Origin: Caldifarciminota bacterium
Lineage (GTDB): Bacteria; Hydrothermota; Tepidihabitantia; SM23-42
Assembly (NCBI GenBank): GCA_020353055.1
Contig: CP070686.1
Location: 1,901,798 to 1,965,797, forward strand
Direction of reading: 5' to 3'
DNA length: 64,000 bases
Shown: piece by piece, positions 26,203 through 34,828 of the stretch
Layout of the letters: every line of letters begins with the position of its first letter
Position numbering within the stretch: the first letter of the stretch is position 1
Position numbers and translations under genes: made by a program
Notes under the pieces: model-generated
Databases searched by the model: none
Told to the model about the DNA's origin: nothing
The model's input: only the letters and a program-made list of their open reading frames with translations

Positions 26203-26703
26203 CTAGTCTAGTTTAAAATCGCCATGCTTCTTAATATGCGAAAGAAGTCCTCCATCATTTAGAATGTTCAACATCGCCCTGGGCAACGGATGGGCACTGA
26301 GTTTGAAGTTTTTTGTTTTGTTCTCTATAATACCGGTTCCCAGGTCAACCCAAATCTCGTCGCCTTGTTCGATATTGTCAGTATCGCATTCTAACAGAGG
26401 TAGACCTACGTTTATCGCATTGCGATAGAAAATTCGCGCGAAGGATTTTGCCAGCACCGCCGATACTCCTGCAAGTTTAATGATGGTCGGTGCATGCTCA
26501 CGTGAACTACCCAATCCGAAATTATTGCCGGCCACGACGAAATCACCCCGTGTCATCTTCAATGCAAATTCCTGATCTGCGTCTTCGAGAACATGCTTCG
26601 CGAGTTCTGGTAGATTCGAACGCAGGTGGAAATACCGACCAGGACAAATCAAATCGGTTGAGATACTGTCGCCGAATTTCCATGCCTTTCCCTTGAGGAT
26701 CAT
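26203..26703 (-). CDS. aconitase/LeuD-type small subunit
   Basis: A 166-residue swivel-domain protein of the LeuD/homoaconitase small-subunit type: GKAWKFGDSISTDLICPGRY at the N terminus and the signature GNNFGLGSSREHAP, then AKSFARIFYRNAINVGLPL. The start follows AGGAGGTTAGC. It pairs with the large subunit encoded two genes upstream. Because it sits between citrate synthase and isocitrate dehydrogenase genes, citrate/isocitrate is the likelier substrate than isopropylmalate. Confidence 0.88.
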   Translation of the reverse strand: MILKGKAWKFGDSISTDLICPGRYFHLRSNLPELAKHVLEDADQEFALKMTRGDFVVAGNNFGLGSSREHAPTIIKLAGVSAVLAKSFARIFYRNAINVGLPLLECDTDNIEQGDEIWVDLGTGIIENKTKNFKLSAHPLPRAMLNILNDGGLLSHIKKHGDFKLD

Positions 26704-26727
26704 TGCTAACCTCCTGGCCGATTCAAC

Positions 26728-28008
26728 TTATTTCTTTGACAACGCCTCTTTGACCCAATTCGTTGTCACCGACTTCGGTCTCTCAATGGCTTCACCAACG
26801 GCGCGGCTTACGATAAGCTGCGAGCACATGCCCATAGCCCTGGATACACCGAACAGAACTGTGTAGTACTCAAATTCGGTCATGCCGAAATGATACAGCA
26901 GGCAGCCTGAAGCCGCGTCAACATTCGGCCACGGGTCTTTTGCCTTACCGTGTTCTTTCAAGACACCGGGGATGACATTGAAAACCTTGTCCACGATCTG
27001 GAAATACGGATCATCGGCACAGACGCGCGCGCCGAATTCTCGGAAGGCATCGAAGCGCGGATCCGTTATCCTAAGCACAGCATGACCATACCCCGGAATG
27101 ACCTGTCCAGAATTCAGCGTGTCCCAGGCAAACTGCTTGAGCTGCTCGTCAGTTGGTACACCACCGAACTTCTCCTTCACCATTATCACCCAGCGCAGAC
27201 ATTCTTGATTTGCCAAACCATGTAATGGCCCCGCCAAACCATTGAGGCCTGCTGACACGGCGTAATATGGATCAGAAAGCGCAGAACCAACGCAGTGACA
27301 TGTGTGGGCACTAACGTTGCCACCTTCATGGTCAGAGTGCAGAACCATATATAGTCTCATGAGATCTGCAAACGAGCCGTCCGAATCCTCAACACCAAGC
27401 ATGCGGGCGTAATTTGCTGCCCAATCGAGTTTTGGGTCTGGATCGATACGTGGTCCTTTGTCGAATTTCATCCGGTAAATACCAGCCGCAAGGTTCGGGA
27501 GTTTACCGAGAAGATTCATGCAGTCTTCAAGTGTAGCATCCCAGTATACATCTTTCTTCATGCCTGCAGTGTATTGCTTTCTGAATACCGATTCTTTTTC
27601 CATGGCGAGAATGCCCAGGCTGAACATCACCATCGGGTGAGAATCTTTTGGGAGAGCCTCCAATGTTTTCCAAACGTAGTCAGGAACCTGGCAACGATCG
27701 CTCAAATCTTTCTTTAATGACTCCAAAGCCTCAGCGTCCGGCATTTCGCCGGTTACCAGCAGGTAGAAAACTGCCTCAGGCAGTTGATCTTTCAATTCAC
27801 CGATCGGGCGACCGCGAATAATGAGCCCTTTATCCGGAGGTACTACTGAAGTATCACATACCAGAGCCTTAACACCCCGCATACCGCCATATAGTTGTGA
27901 AACCTTGACCTCAGATACGGCTTTGTCCGCATTTTGTTTTACAAAACCCTTGATATCTTCCCGCAACGCAGGAATCGTCTTTGCCAGTTTTTCTTTTAGT
28001 TTACCCAT
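26728..28008 (-). CDS. gltA: citrate synthase, mitochondrial (eukaryote-like) type
   Basis: Condenses acetyl-CoA and oxaloacetate. The 426-residue sequence follows mitochondrial-type rather than E. coli-type enzymes. The three catalytic residues lie in SDHEGGNVSAH (His), IPGYGHAVLRITDPRFDA (His) and WPNVDAASGCLLYHFG (Asp). NGLAGPLHGLANQECLRW is also almost as in mitochondria. The start has AAGGAGGAAG upstream. It lies between the two aconitase subunit genes. Confidence 0.94.
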   Translation of the reverse strand: MGKLKEKLAKTIPALREDIKGFVKQNADKAVSEVKVSQLYGGMRGVKALVCDTSVVPPDKGLIIRGRPIGELKDQLPEAVFYLLVTGEMPDAEALESLKKDLSDRCQVPDYVWKTLEALPKDSHPMVMFSLGILAMEKESVFRKQYTAGMKKDVYWDATLEDCMNLLGKLPNLAAGIYRMKFDKGPRIDPDPKLDWAANYARMLGVEDSDGSFADLMRLYMVLHSDHEGGNVSAHTCHCVGSALSDPYYAVSAGLNGLAGPLHGLANQECLRWVIMVKEKFGGVPTDEQLKQFAWDTLNSGQVIPGYGHAVLRITDPRFDAFREFGARVCADDPYFQIVDKVFNVIPGVLKEHGKAKDPWPNVDAASGCLLYHFGMTEFEYYTVLFGVSRAMGMCSQLIVSRAVGEAIERPKSVTTNWVKEALSKK

Positions 28009-28048
28009 TTTGCTTCCTCCTTACTTCTCGTAATTATATCCGCCCAAA

Positions 28049-29356
28049 TTATCTATTTTTTCGCCGCTTTGAAGATTTCTTTGTCTTCTTACGACGAGAT
28101 TTTTCGAAAAGTTCTCGCGGATCGCTGATCTGACCCTTGATCGCCGAATAGGCAGCGGTGGCTGGTGACGCAAGATACACCATGCCTTCGGGATTGCCCA
28201 TGCGGCCCTTGAAATTCCTATTAGCAGTCGAGAGACAAACCTCTCCGTCGCCAAGGACACCCTGATGAACACCAACACACGGACCACACCCGGGACCCAT
28301 AATGATACCGCCCGCGCGGACAAATACATCTAACAAGCCGGCTTTCATAGCGGCCAAATACACATCACGGGATGCCGGAACAACAACTAATCTTGTATGA
28401 ACGGCACGTTTTTTGCCTTTCAATATTTTGGCGGCAATCTTCAAATCCTCGATACGACCGTTGGTGCACGTACCGAGAAAGACCTGATCGACTTTGACTC
28501 CCCGGGCTTCTCGTATACCTCTTGTGTTATCCACAGTATGGGGAAAAGCAACTTGGGGTGACAGTTTCCGGGCGTCGACCTTGATCATCCGTTCGTATAT
28601 TGCGTCCTTGTCAGGCATTAATGGCCGCCAATCCTTGACACGTCCCCGCGATCTAAGGTATTGTTTTGTTTTCTCATCCGAAACGATCAAACCAACCTTT
28701 GCCCCTGCTTCAACCGCCATGTTGGACAAGACAAAACGCGCTTCCATCGACATTTTCCTGATTGCTGCACCACCGAATTCAAGCGCCTTGTAGGTAGCGC
28801 CATCAGCACCGAGCATTCCGATCAGGTAGAGAATAAGATCCTTTGAATAGACACCGGGCTGGAATTCGCCCTCCACTTCAACACGATATGTTTCAGGAAC
28901 CTTGAACCATGTTTTTCCCATTGCCATTCCTATCGCAACATCGGTCGATCCCATACCCGTGGCAAAAGCACCCAATGCCCCTGATGTGCACGTGTGCGAA
29001 TCACCCCCGATCACGACATCCCCTGGTTTTGCATATGACTCTACCAGACGCTGGTGGATCACGCCATCACCCACCTCGGAAAGGATCGCACCGGATTTTC
29101 GGCTGAACTCGCGAAGCAACATATGATCATTTGACAGTTCTTTACGCGGAGAGGGTGCTGCATGGTCGAGAAAGAATATTGACTTGGGTGCCCGGACTTT
29201 ATCCAAACCCATTTTCTGAAGCTGGCGTACGCCCAGCGGCCCGGTACCATCCTGAAAAGCAGCCACGTCGACGCTCGCTATCACAATATCACCAGAATGT
29301 GCATCCTGACCACTCTTCTCGGATAAAATCTTTTCCGCCAAGGTCTTACCCATCAT
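28049..29356 (-). CDS. aconitase/LeuC-type large subunit with basic C-terminal tail
   Basis: An aconitase-superfamily large subunit of 435 residues in the LeuC/homoaconitase style. Fe-S cysteines are in GTCTNGR and GPGCGPCVGVHQG; other signatures are FFLDHAAPSPRKEL and GGDSHTCTSGALGAFATGMG. The last 17 residues (KSRRKKTKKSSKRRKNR) are an unusual basic tail. With the small subunit at 26203-26703 it should interconvert citrate and isocitrate, judging by context. It heads the operon with a promoter 85 bases upstream. The first two codons are both ATG; the second is better spaced from GGAGG. Confidence 0.88.
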   Translation of the reverse strand: MMGKTLAEKILSEKSGQDAHSGDIVIASVDVAAFQDGTGPLGVRQLQKMGLDKVRAPKSIFFLDHAAPSPRKELSNDHMLLREFSRKSGAILSEVGDGVIHQRLVESYAKPGDVVIGGDSHTCTSGALGAFATGMGSTDVAIGMAMGKTWFKVPETYRVEVEGEFQPGVYSKDLILYLIGMLGADGATYKALEFGGAAIRKMSMEARFVLSNMAVEAGAKVGLIVSDEKTKQYLRSRGRVKDWRPLMPDKDAIYERMIKVDARKLSPQVAFPHTVDNTRGIREARGVKVDQVFLGTCTNGRIEDLKIAAKILKGKKRAVHTRLVVVPASRDVYLAAMKAGLLDVFVRAGGIIMGPGCGPCVGVHQGVLGDGEVCLSTANRNFKGRMGNPEGMVYLASPATAAYSAIKGQISDPRELFEKSRRKKTKKSSKRRKNR

Positions 29357-29438
29357 GCCTCCATTCTATGATTAACCGTGGACTCTGTATTAGCTAAAGA
29401 CAACTAATGTCTATCGCATGCTTACAATACAGCGTATT

Positions 29439-29466
29439 ATTATACGGAATTTTCTTCCGAAGTCAA
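29439..29466 (-). promoter_or_regulatory. promoter of the citrate-cycle operon
   Basis: Minus strand TTGACT (29461-29466), 16-base spacer, TATAAT (29439-29444). The predicted start near 29432 gives a leader of about 75 bases, one of the few long leaders in the window. No clear riboswitch fold was recognised in it. Confidence 0.75.
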
Positions 29467-29527
29467 GATACCGACTCCCGTTTGTCGCTCTGACATTTGA
29501 ACAAATCGTGAAAAAAACCCCCCAATA

Positions 29528-29809
29528 TCACTGTCTGATCTCGAAGCACGTGAATTCGCCAGTCGGCTCCTCCCAATCCACTTCGATGCCCTCGACACGC
29601 GAGAGTGGTGGGCCCTTACGGCACCAGCGCACAAAATCGGCCATTTTGCCGGGTGTACCTTCGGCCATTATCTCGACTCTACCGTCGGGCAAATTCCTCA
29701 CCCAACCCTTCAATCCCAACAGTTTTGCGGCATTTCTTGTATTCGCTCGAAAGAATACACCCTGAACATTACCCTCCACGATGATATGTGCACGCTCCGA
29801 CTCATTCAT
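29528..29809 (-). CDS. acyP: acylphosphatase
   Basis: A 93-residue enzyme hydrolysing acyl phosphates. The phosphate-cradle Arg is in VQGVFFRANTRNAA and the catalytic Asn in GWVRNLPDGRVEI. It starts 28 bases after the end of rlmN in the same direction and is probably co-transcribed with it. Confidence 0.93.
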   Translation of the reverse strand: MNESERAHIIVEGNVQGVFFRANTRNAAKLLGLKGWVRNLPDGRVEIMAEGTPGKMADFVRWCRKGPPLSRVEGIEVDWEEPTGEFTCFEIRQ

Positions 29810-29837
29810 CTTTTCATGAATTTCATCTTACCGCAGC

Positions 29838-30866
29838 TCATATTATGCCTGCTTTCGCTCCACTCAATTGACCGCACGCGGCGAGTATTCTCTGTCCACG
29901 CGATTTTCTTATCACCACCGTATGATGCGACTCTAAGAGGTACGTGAAAAATGCATCGATGCTCTTCTCTGAAGGTCTTCTGTAGGGTAATCGTGGGTGT
30001 TCGTTGTACGGTATGAGATTTATCTTCGATGGTATATTTCTCAACAGCACCATCAATTTCCGTGCATCCCGAATGCTGTCATTGATGTCTTTGATTATCA
30101 CATATTCAAACGTCACCATTTCCTTCTTCAATGAATACGTTTTGGCAAGTTTCAAGATGTCCTTAAGAGGGTTAGTTCGCGCCACCGGCATGAATTCCTG
30201 CCGCATCTCTTCATCGGCAAAATTGAGCGAAATCGCCAGTTTAACCCGAATGGAAGATTTCAACAACGCCTCGATACCCTCCACAATTCCCACGGTTGAT
30301 ACTGTTGTATGTCGCCGGCCAATACCAAGACCTATTGGTGACGACATGATTTCCAGCGCGCCAAAGACCGCGTCATAGTTAATGAATGGCTCACCCATGC
30401 CCATGAACACTACATTGCTGCATTTCTCTCCCCTTTTTTCCTGAATCGTCCGCACCTGATCTGCAATCTCGTACGCATGAAGGCTACGTTTGAGCCCGAT
30501 CAAACCTGTCGCACAGAACTTGCATGCCAATGGACAGCCCGCCTGGCATGAAACACAGATGGTGCGCCTCCCACCTTCACGGATGTAGACCGATTCCACA
30601 TTCACACCATCCTCCAGTTCCAGTAAATACTTCTCGGCATCCGTACCTTCACACTGCAAACCCGCTATCTTAACCCCAGCAATCACAAAACGGTCATTGA
30701 AATACCCTCTCAATTCCTTGGAAATATTGGTCATTACTGAAAACTCGCCCGCGTTCTTTTGCCAGATCCATTTAAAGACCTGTTCCGCACGGTATTTCGG
30801 AAAACCAAGACCAATAAGTCTTTCCTCCGCCTGGTGCAGCGAATACCGCATGAAGTTTTCTTTCAC
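29838..30866 (-). CDS. rlmN: 23S rRNA (adenine2503-C2) / tRNA methyltransferase RlmN
   Basis: A radical-SAM enzyme that methylates C2 of A2503 in 23S rRNA and of A37 in some tRNAs. The 342 residues show the radical-SAM C-x3-C-x2-C in SCQAGCPLACKFCATG, the GMGEPFINYD motif, and the C-terminal methyl-carrier cysteine in RILAACGQLSG. The start is a GTG at 30866 placed exactly six bases after the -10 box (leaderless). An ATG five codons later (30851) is an alternative. Confidence 0.94.
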   Translation of the reverse strand: MKENFMRYSLHQAEERLIGLGFPKYRAEQVFKWIWQKNAGEFSVMTNISKELRGYFNDRFVIAGVKIAGLQCEGTDAEKYLLELEDGVNVESVYIREGGRRTICVSCQAGCPLACKFCATGLIGLKRSLHAYEIADQVRTIQEKRGEKCSNVVFMGMGEPFINYDAVFGALEIMSSPIGLGIGRRHTTVSTVGIVEGIEALLKSSIRVKLAISLNFADEEMRQEFMPVARTNPLKDILKLAKTYSLKKEMVTFEYVIIKDINDSIRDARKLMVLLRNIPSKINLIPYNEHPRLPYRRPSEKSIDAFFTYLLESHHTVVIRKSRGQRILAACGQLSGAKAGII

Positions 30867-30872
30867 AATAAG

Positions 30873-30900
30873 ATTATAGTCATTGAGCGGCGCGAATCAA
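30873..30900 (-). promoter_or_regulatory. leaderless promoter of rlmN
   Basis: Minus strand TTGATT (30895-30900), 16-base spacer, TATAAT (30873-30878), six bases to GTG 30866. Its -35 is 20 bases from the -35 of the divergent signalling operon. Confidence 0.78.
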
Positions 30901-30920
30901 CGTCTGCGTAACAAAAAATC

Positions 30921-30948
30921 TTGACGTTTTGTGATATTTGTTTATAAT
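30921..30948 (+). promoter_or_regulatory. promoter of the cyclase-homology/HEAT operon
   Basis: TTGACG (30921-30926), 16-base spacer, TATAAT (30943-30948). The predicted start is near 30955, giving a leader of 12 bases to the GTG at 30967 or 48 bases to the ATG at 31003. Confidence 0.75.
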
Positions 30949-31002
30949 ATTTTTTGAATTAGAGGTGTGGTACAACAAAAGGAAAGGGAACAAACTAATG
31001 CT

Positions 31003-34000
31003 ATGACGAAATGTAATTATTGTAACTATTCACAAAATCCTGATTATGCAAGATTCTGTACAAAATGCGGTGTCGCAATGAAGACAGATACAAAAACGGT
31101 TGCCGAATCAGAGCGTCTGAGACTCCTGGGAGGTGAACTCAGATTACTCACAATTTTTTTCGTCAACCTCACGGGTATTGAAAAATTGATCAAGAAAGAT
31201 ACTTACGCAACGACAAAACAGCATGTGCAGGAATTCCTTAGCAGCATCGAGGAAATCGTTGATGAATACAACGGAACTTCAAATCGTATCATCCCTGACT
31301 TCCGGATCCTGGGTATTTTCGGTGCGCCGCACGCACATCATGACGATGCCCTGAGGGCGACACGATGTGCAAGCCACATAAGAGATTGGTGGTTAAAGAG
31401 AAAGCAAGAAGCTAAATTTTTCAAAGATATCGATTTAAGAATCGGGATGAATACTGGAAGGGCGTTCTTTGGATTCGTGCTCAAGGAATCACCCTTCCTG
31501 ACCGTGATCGGCGACACCATCAATACCGCAGCACGTATCACGGAAATAAGTCAACATAGTGAAATCTTGATGACAAGAACAACCTTCAACGCGGTGCTCC
31601 GCTATATCGATGCCGAGCACGTCGGCGAGCAAACAGTCAGGGGTAAACAGACGAAAGTCGATATCTACCGCTTGAAGAAAATCAGAGCAACGCCGCGTGT
31701 CGTCGAACCCCAGCGAATGCCGCTGTTCGGTCGGGAGTCCGAGTTGAACAGGCTCCTCGACCTCGCCCAGAACTCAAGAGAGAAAACTGCTATATGCTGT
31801 CTGCTGAACGGACAGATGGGGATAGGTAAAACAAGGCTCAAGGAAGAATTTGAAGTACAATTGAGCAAGAATGACAAAATCACGTGTTTCGAAACCAACT
31901 GCTCGGTCGACGTTCAGTCGCCTTACCACCCGTTCCGGACTCTACTGAGAAACATGTTGCAGTTGCATGAACTGGAGAGTCAAGATATTACGGCCAAGCG
32001 GCTCGATGAGATGTTTGCTCAGCAGGGTTTCAAGCGCTCACTGGTCAAGGGGCTAAAGCATCTACTCCTTACCGACATCGGGCGGCTACACAGTGAAGAA
32101 ATCCGTATGGTCAACGAAGAGATTTATGCTTCAGTGCGCGATGTTATTAGAAATGAATGCCGCAAGAAGCCACACGCACTCATCTTTGAGGAATTCGGAC
32201 AGGCAGACACGATGTCCAAAGAACTACTGACGTATTTGATTAATGAATTAGAGAATGAGCCGATCATGTTTCTTTTGATAAATGCCCCGAATCAACATTT
32301 TGAAGACATCGCCGCCGACTTCGAGGAGATCGATCTCAAACCTCTACCCAAGAAGCACGTCCATTCTTTGATCCGACATATCCTGGGTGACGTTGATGAT
32401 GCCCTCGCCGATTTCATCTACCGAGAAGCAGGGGGAAACCCCCTTTTTACAATCGAAGCAATCCGAAACACGCGCCGCAATAGAATAATTAAACAAACAT
32501 CGGGCAAGTGGCACCTGTCGAAGGAACAGGCGCTTGTTTTTTTAGATGACCTATATGGACTGGTGATGTCCACAATCGACTCTCTCGCACCCGATCCGCG
32601 GCTGATCGTTGATTATGCCTCGGTTATCGGCTACCGCTTCAGTCTACGTATTCTGAGCGAACTGCTGACCCGGCCTGATTTGAAAGAGCATCTGGATTAT
32701 CTGATTGCCGAAGGATATATCGTTCTTTCATCTGACGGTGAAGATCCAGTATATATATTTCGCCATAACCTGCTGAAAGATGCTGCCTACAATGTCTTAC
32801 CGCTCAGAAAGCGCAAGGAAATTCACAACAAGGTAGCCAGTCTGCTTGAGCAGGTCTATTCAGATAATCTTTCCTCATTCTATGAAGAGGTTGCACGGCA
32901 CTACCTTGCAAGTGATCGCTACGGGGGAGCTACCAAGTACTTCAAACTCGCCGGCGACAAGGCCAAGAATCTTTATGCAATCGACCAAGCCCATTCTTTT
33001 TATGAAAAGGTCCTTGATATCACAAAGAAATTCGGTACTGAATTACCCAAAACCCTGTATCATGAGATCATGCTCAACTTGATAGATATCTATGAGATCA
33101 AAGGTGATATCAGTAAAATGGAACGAACTGCGAGAGAAAAACTGATAGAAATGAAGGACGATGAGGATCTGAAGAGCACTATGCTCTTTGCCGAACGCCG
33201 CGCATATGCACTGATACTGCTCAATAAGGTTGAACAAGCCGAAGAACTGCTTAACGCAAGCATCCAAAAGTGCGATACGCAGATGACGGACATTCTACCA
33301 ATACTGTATGCAGACCTGGGAATGCTTTATGCAAATAAGTATGAGTATGACCTATGTCTCTTGAACTTCAACCTCAGCTGGCGCATCGCCCGCGCTAACG
33401 ATATAAAAGAAGCTGAAATAGTGTGTCTGCTCAATCTCTCAAAACTGCACAAGAACCTGGGTAATTACGAAAAAGCTTTGGATTATCTACAGCACGGTCT
33501 TGAGATTCTCGTCGACACGGAAGATATAAGAAAGAACATCGAGCTTCAATACCTGATAGCCAATATCGATTACGAAATGTGGAATATTGAAAAAGCAAAA
33601 AATCTGCTCAGTGAATGTCTCATGACTGCTGATTCCATTGGGAGTTTCGATGCATACATTAGATCCGCACTGGACCTGGCACGCATCTATTCTCTGAATG
33701 GGGAACCGGGACACGTAACTCAATACTTGAAAGATGTCGATAAAAAGATATCATTTCTTATCCGTGAGAGTTTACTTGCCGAAATCAATCTCAAAAAGGC
33801 GCTGGTTTACTATAATAACGGAGAGTGCAAAAAGGCCAACGACTACGTGATTAATAGTCTGAGAATCGCAGAGCGGCTAAGCCAGCGGGAAATTGAGTTT
33901 CAATGCTATGAATTGTTGTCGATGATCGATGAAAATAACAACATGGAGAATGCAAAGAAAGCGCTAAAACTCGCAGAGCAGATGAAATTACCTCCTCTGA

Positions 34001-34179
34001 TTGCCTCAGCCCTTTATCGCATGACCATGATCTTCCTCGACAGTGATGACATAGAACGTGCACGGTACTACGGTAGAAAAGCTCTCCTGGTATTTGACGA
34101 CATCAAATCAAGGCTCAGCGATACAAACCGCCAACATTTCATCAGACGGCCGGAATATACCAAACTACTGGAGATATAA
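31003..34179 (+). CDS. zinc-ribbon / cyclase-homology / AAA ATPase / TPR signalling protein
   Basis: A very large cytoplasmic protein (1058 residues). In order: zinc ribbon (CNYCNYSQNPDYARFCTKCG), a class III nucleotide-cyclase homology domain at about 45-225 (IFFVNLTGIEKL; GIFGAPHAHHDDALRATRCA; FLTVIGDTINTAARITEI), a P-loop ATPase (GQMGIGKTR at about 270-278) and C-terminal TPR repeats (NYEKALDYLQHGLEIL). The first metal-binding Asp of cyclases is replaced by Asn (position about 55), so cyclase activity is doubtful. A GTG at 30967 would add 12 residues. The ATG is preferred because the zinc ribbon normally begins the protein. Two more signalling genes follow without gaps. Confidence 0.85.
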   Translation: MTKCNYCNYSQNPDYARFCTKCGVAMKTDTKTVAESERLRLLGGELRLLTIFFVNLTGIEKLIKKDTYATTKQHVQEFLSSIEEIVDEYNGTSNRIIPDFRILGIFGAPHAHHDDALRATRCASHIRDWWLKRKQEAKFFKDIDLRIGMNTGRAFFGFVLKESPFLTVIGDTINTAARITEISQHSEILMTRTTFNAVLRYIDAEHVGEQTVRGKQTKVDIYRLKKIRATPRVVEPQRMPLFGRESELNRLLDLAQNSREKTAICCLLNGQMGIGKTRLKEEFEVQLSKNDKITCFETNCSVDVQSPYHPFRTLLRNMLQLHELESQDITAKRLDEMFAQQGFKRSLVKGLKHLLLTDIGRLHSEEIRMVNEEIYASVRDVIRNECRKKPHALIFEEFGQADTMSKELLTYLINELENEPIMFLLINAPNQHFEDIAADFEEIDLKPLPKKHVHSLIRHILGDVDDALADFIYREAGGNPLFTIEAIRNTRRNRIIKQTSGKWHLSKEQALVFLDDLYGLVMSTIDSLAPDPRLIVDYASVIGYRFSLRILSELLTRPDLKEHLDYLIAEGYIVLSSDGEDPVYIFRHNLLKDAAYNVLPLRKRKEIHNKVASLLEQVYSDNLSSFYEEVARHYLASDRYGGATKYFKLAGDKAKNLYAIDQAHSFYEKVLDITKKFGTELPKTLYHEIMLNLIDIYEIKGDISKMERTAREKLIEMKDDEDLKSTMLFAERRAYALILLNKVEQAEELLNASIQKCDTQMTDILPILYADLGMLYANKYEYDLCLLNFNLSWRIARANDIKEAEIVCLLNLSKLHKNLGNYEKALDYLQHGLEILVDTEDIRKNIELQYLIANIDYEMWNIEKAKNLLSECLMTADSIGSFDAYIRSALDLARIYSLNGEPGHVTQYLKDVDKKISFLIRESLLAEINLKKALVYYNNGECKKANDYVINSLRIAERLSQREIEFQCYELLSMIDENNNMENAKKALKLAEQMKLPPLIASALYRMTMIFLDSDDIERARYYGRKALLVFDDIKSRLSDTNRQHFIRRPEYTKLLEI

Positions 34180-34180
34180 G

Positions 34181-34828
34181 ATGGTCTGCCAAAATTGCAG
34201 CAAATCAATCAGCGAACCACTGCATTTCTGTCCGTATTGCGGTGCCGCAACACACGAAGGCGTAACCTCACCCTTTCAGGATCTGAAACTGACGTTCCTC
34301 CGTGTTGACCTATCGGGATTCACAAAAATGAGTGAAGCCATGATTGCCGAGGATGTAATGGCTGTACTTAACGAGATTTTTGGCGTTTTTGTGCAAATTG
34401 TTGAATCGAACAAAGGCACGATATACCAGGTGATCGGTGATGAGATTGTAAGCATTTTTGGATTAGATCTCGAATCCGGTTTCGCCCCGCACATGGCGAT
34501 CATGACTGCCGAGGAAATGTTTAACAAACTTTACGACTTCAACAAAAAGGGGAATCTTAAAAGTCCGATCGGTCTGAAGGTCGGCGCCGAAATCGACTCT
34601 GCTTCGATCTTCGATATGCAAAAGGATTTGAGAGATGCGCTCATACTCACCAAGGGATTCCGTAAGAGTCAAATACTACAGAAAAATGCATCGAGCAATA
34701 CGATACTCGTTGGTGAAAATCTATACAAGGTCACCAAAGGCTTCTTTTCCTTCCGCGAGGTCGGTGAGTTTGTTGAAGAATCCTTCGGCGTCAAGGCATA
34801 TGAATACAAGCTAAAATTGAAGGCCTGA
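34181..34828 (+). CDS. zinc-ribbon protein with cyclase-homology domain
   Basis: The 215-residue product starts MVCQNCSKSISEPLHFCPYCG, a zinc ribbon like that of its upstream neighbour, then a cyclase-homology domain (FLRVDLSGFTKMSEAM; YQVIGDEIVSIFGLD; GLKVGAEIDSASIF). Here both metal-binding Asp positions are kept, but the motif with the transition-state Asn and Arg (usually GDxVNxAARL) is not recognisable and the region reads DALILTKGFRKSQILQ. It starts one base after the upstream stop and overlaps the next start (TGATG). It may pair with the first cyclase-like domain. Confidence 0.8.
   Translation: MVCQNCSKSISEPLHFCPYCGAATHEGVTSPFQDLKLTFLRVDLSGFTKMSEAMIAEDVMAVLNEIFGVFVQIVESNKGTIYQVIGDEIVSIFGLDLESGFAPHMAIMTAEEMFNKLYDFNKKGNLKSPIGLKVGAEIDSASIFDMQKDLRDALILTKGFRKSQILQKNASSNTILVGENLYKVTKGFFSFREVGEFVEESFGVKAYEYKLKLKA

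Noticed and set aside
24873..29356. Leucine (isopropylmalate) pathway reading of the LeuC/LeuD-like and dehydrogenase genes.
   Set aside because: The operon contains a clear citrate synthase and no isopropylmalate synthase, and the dehydrogenase has the isocitrate S-x-N-x3-R motif.
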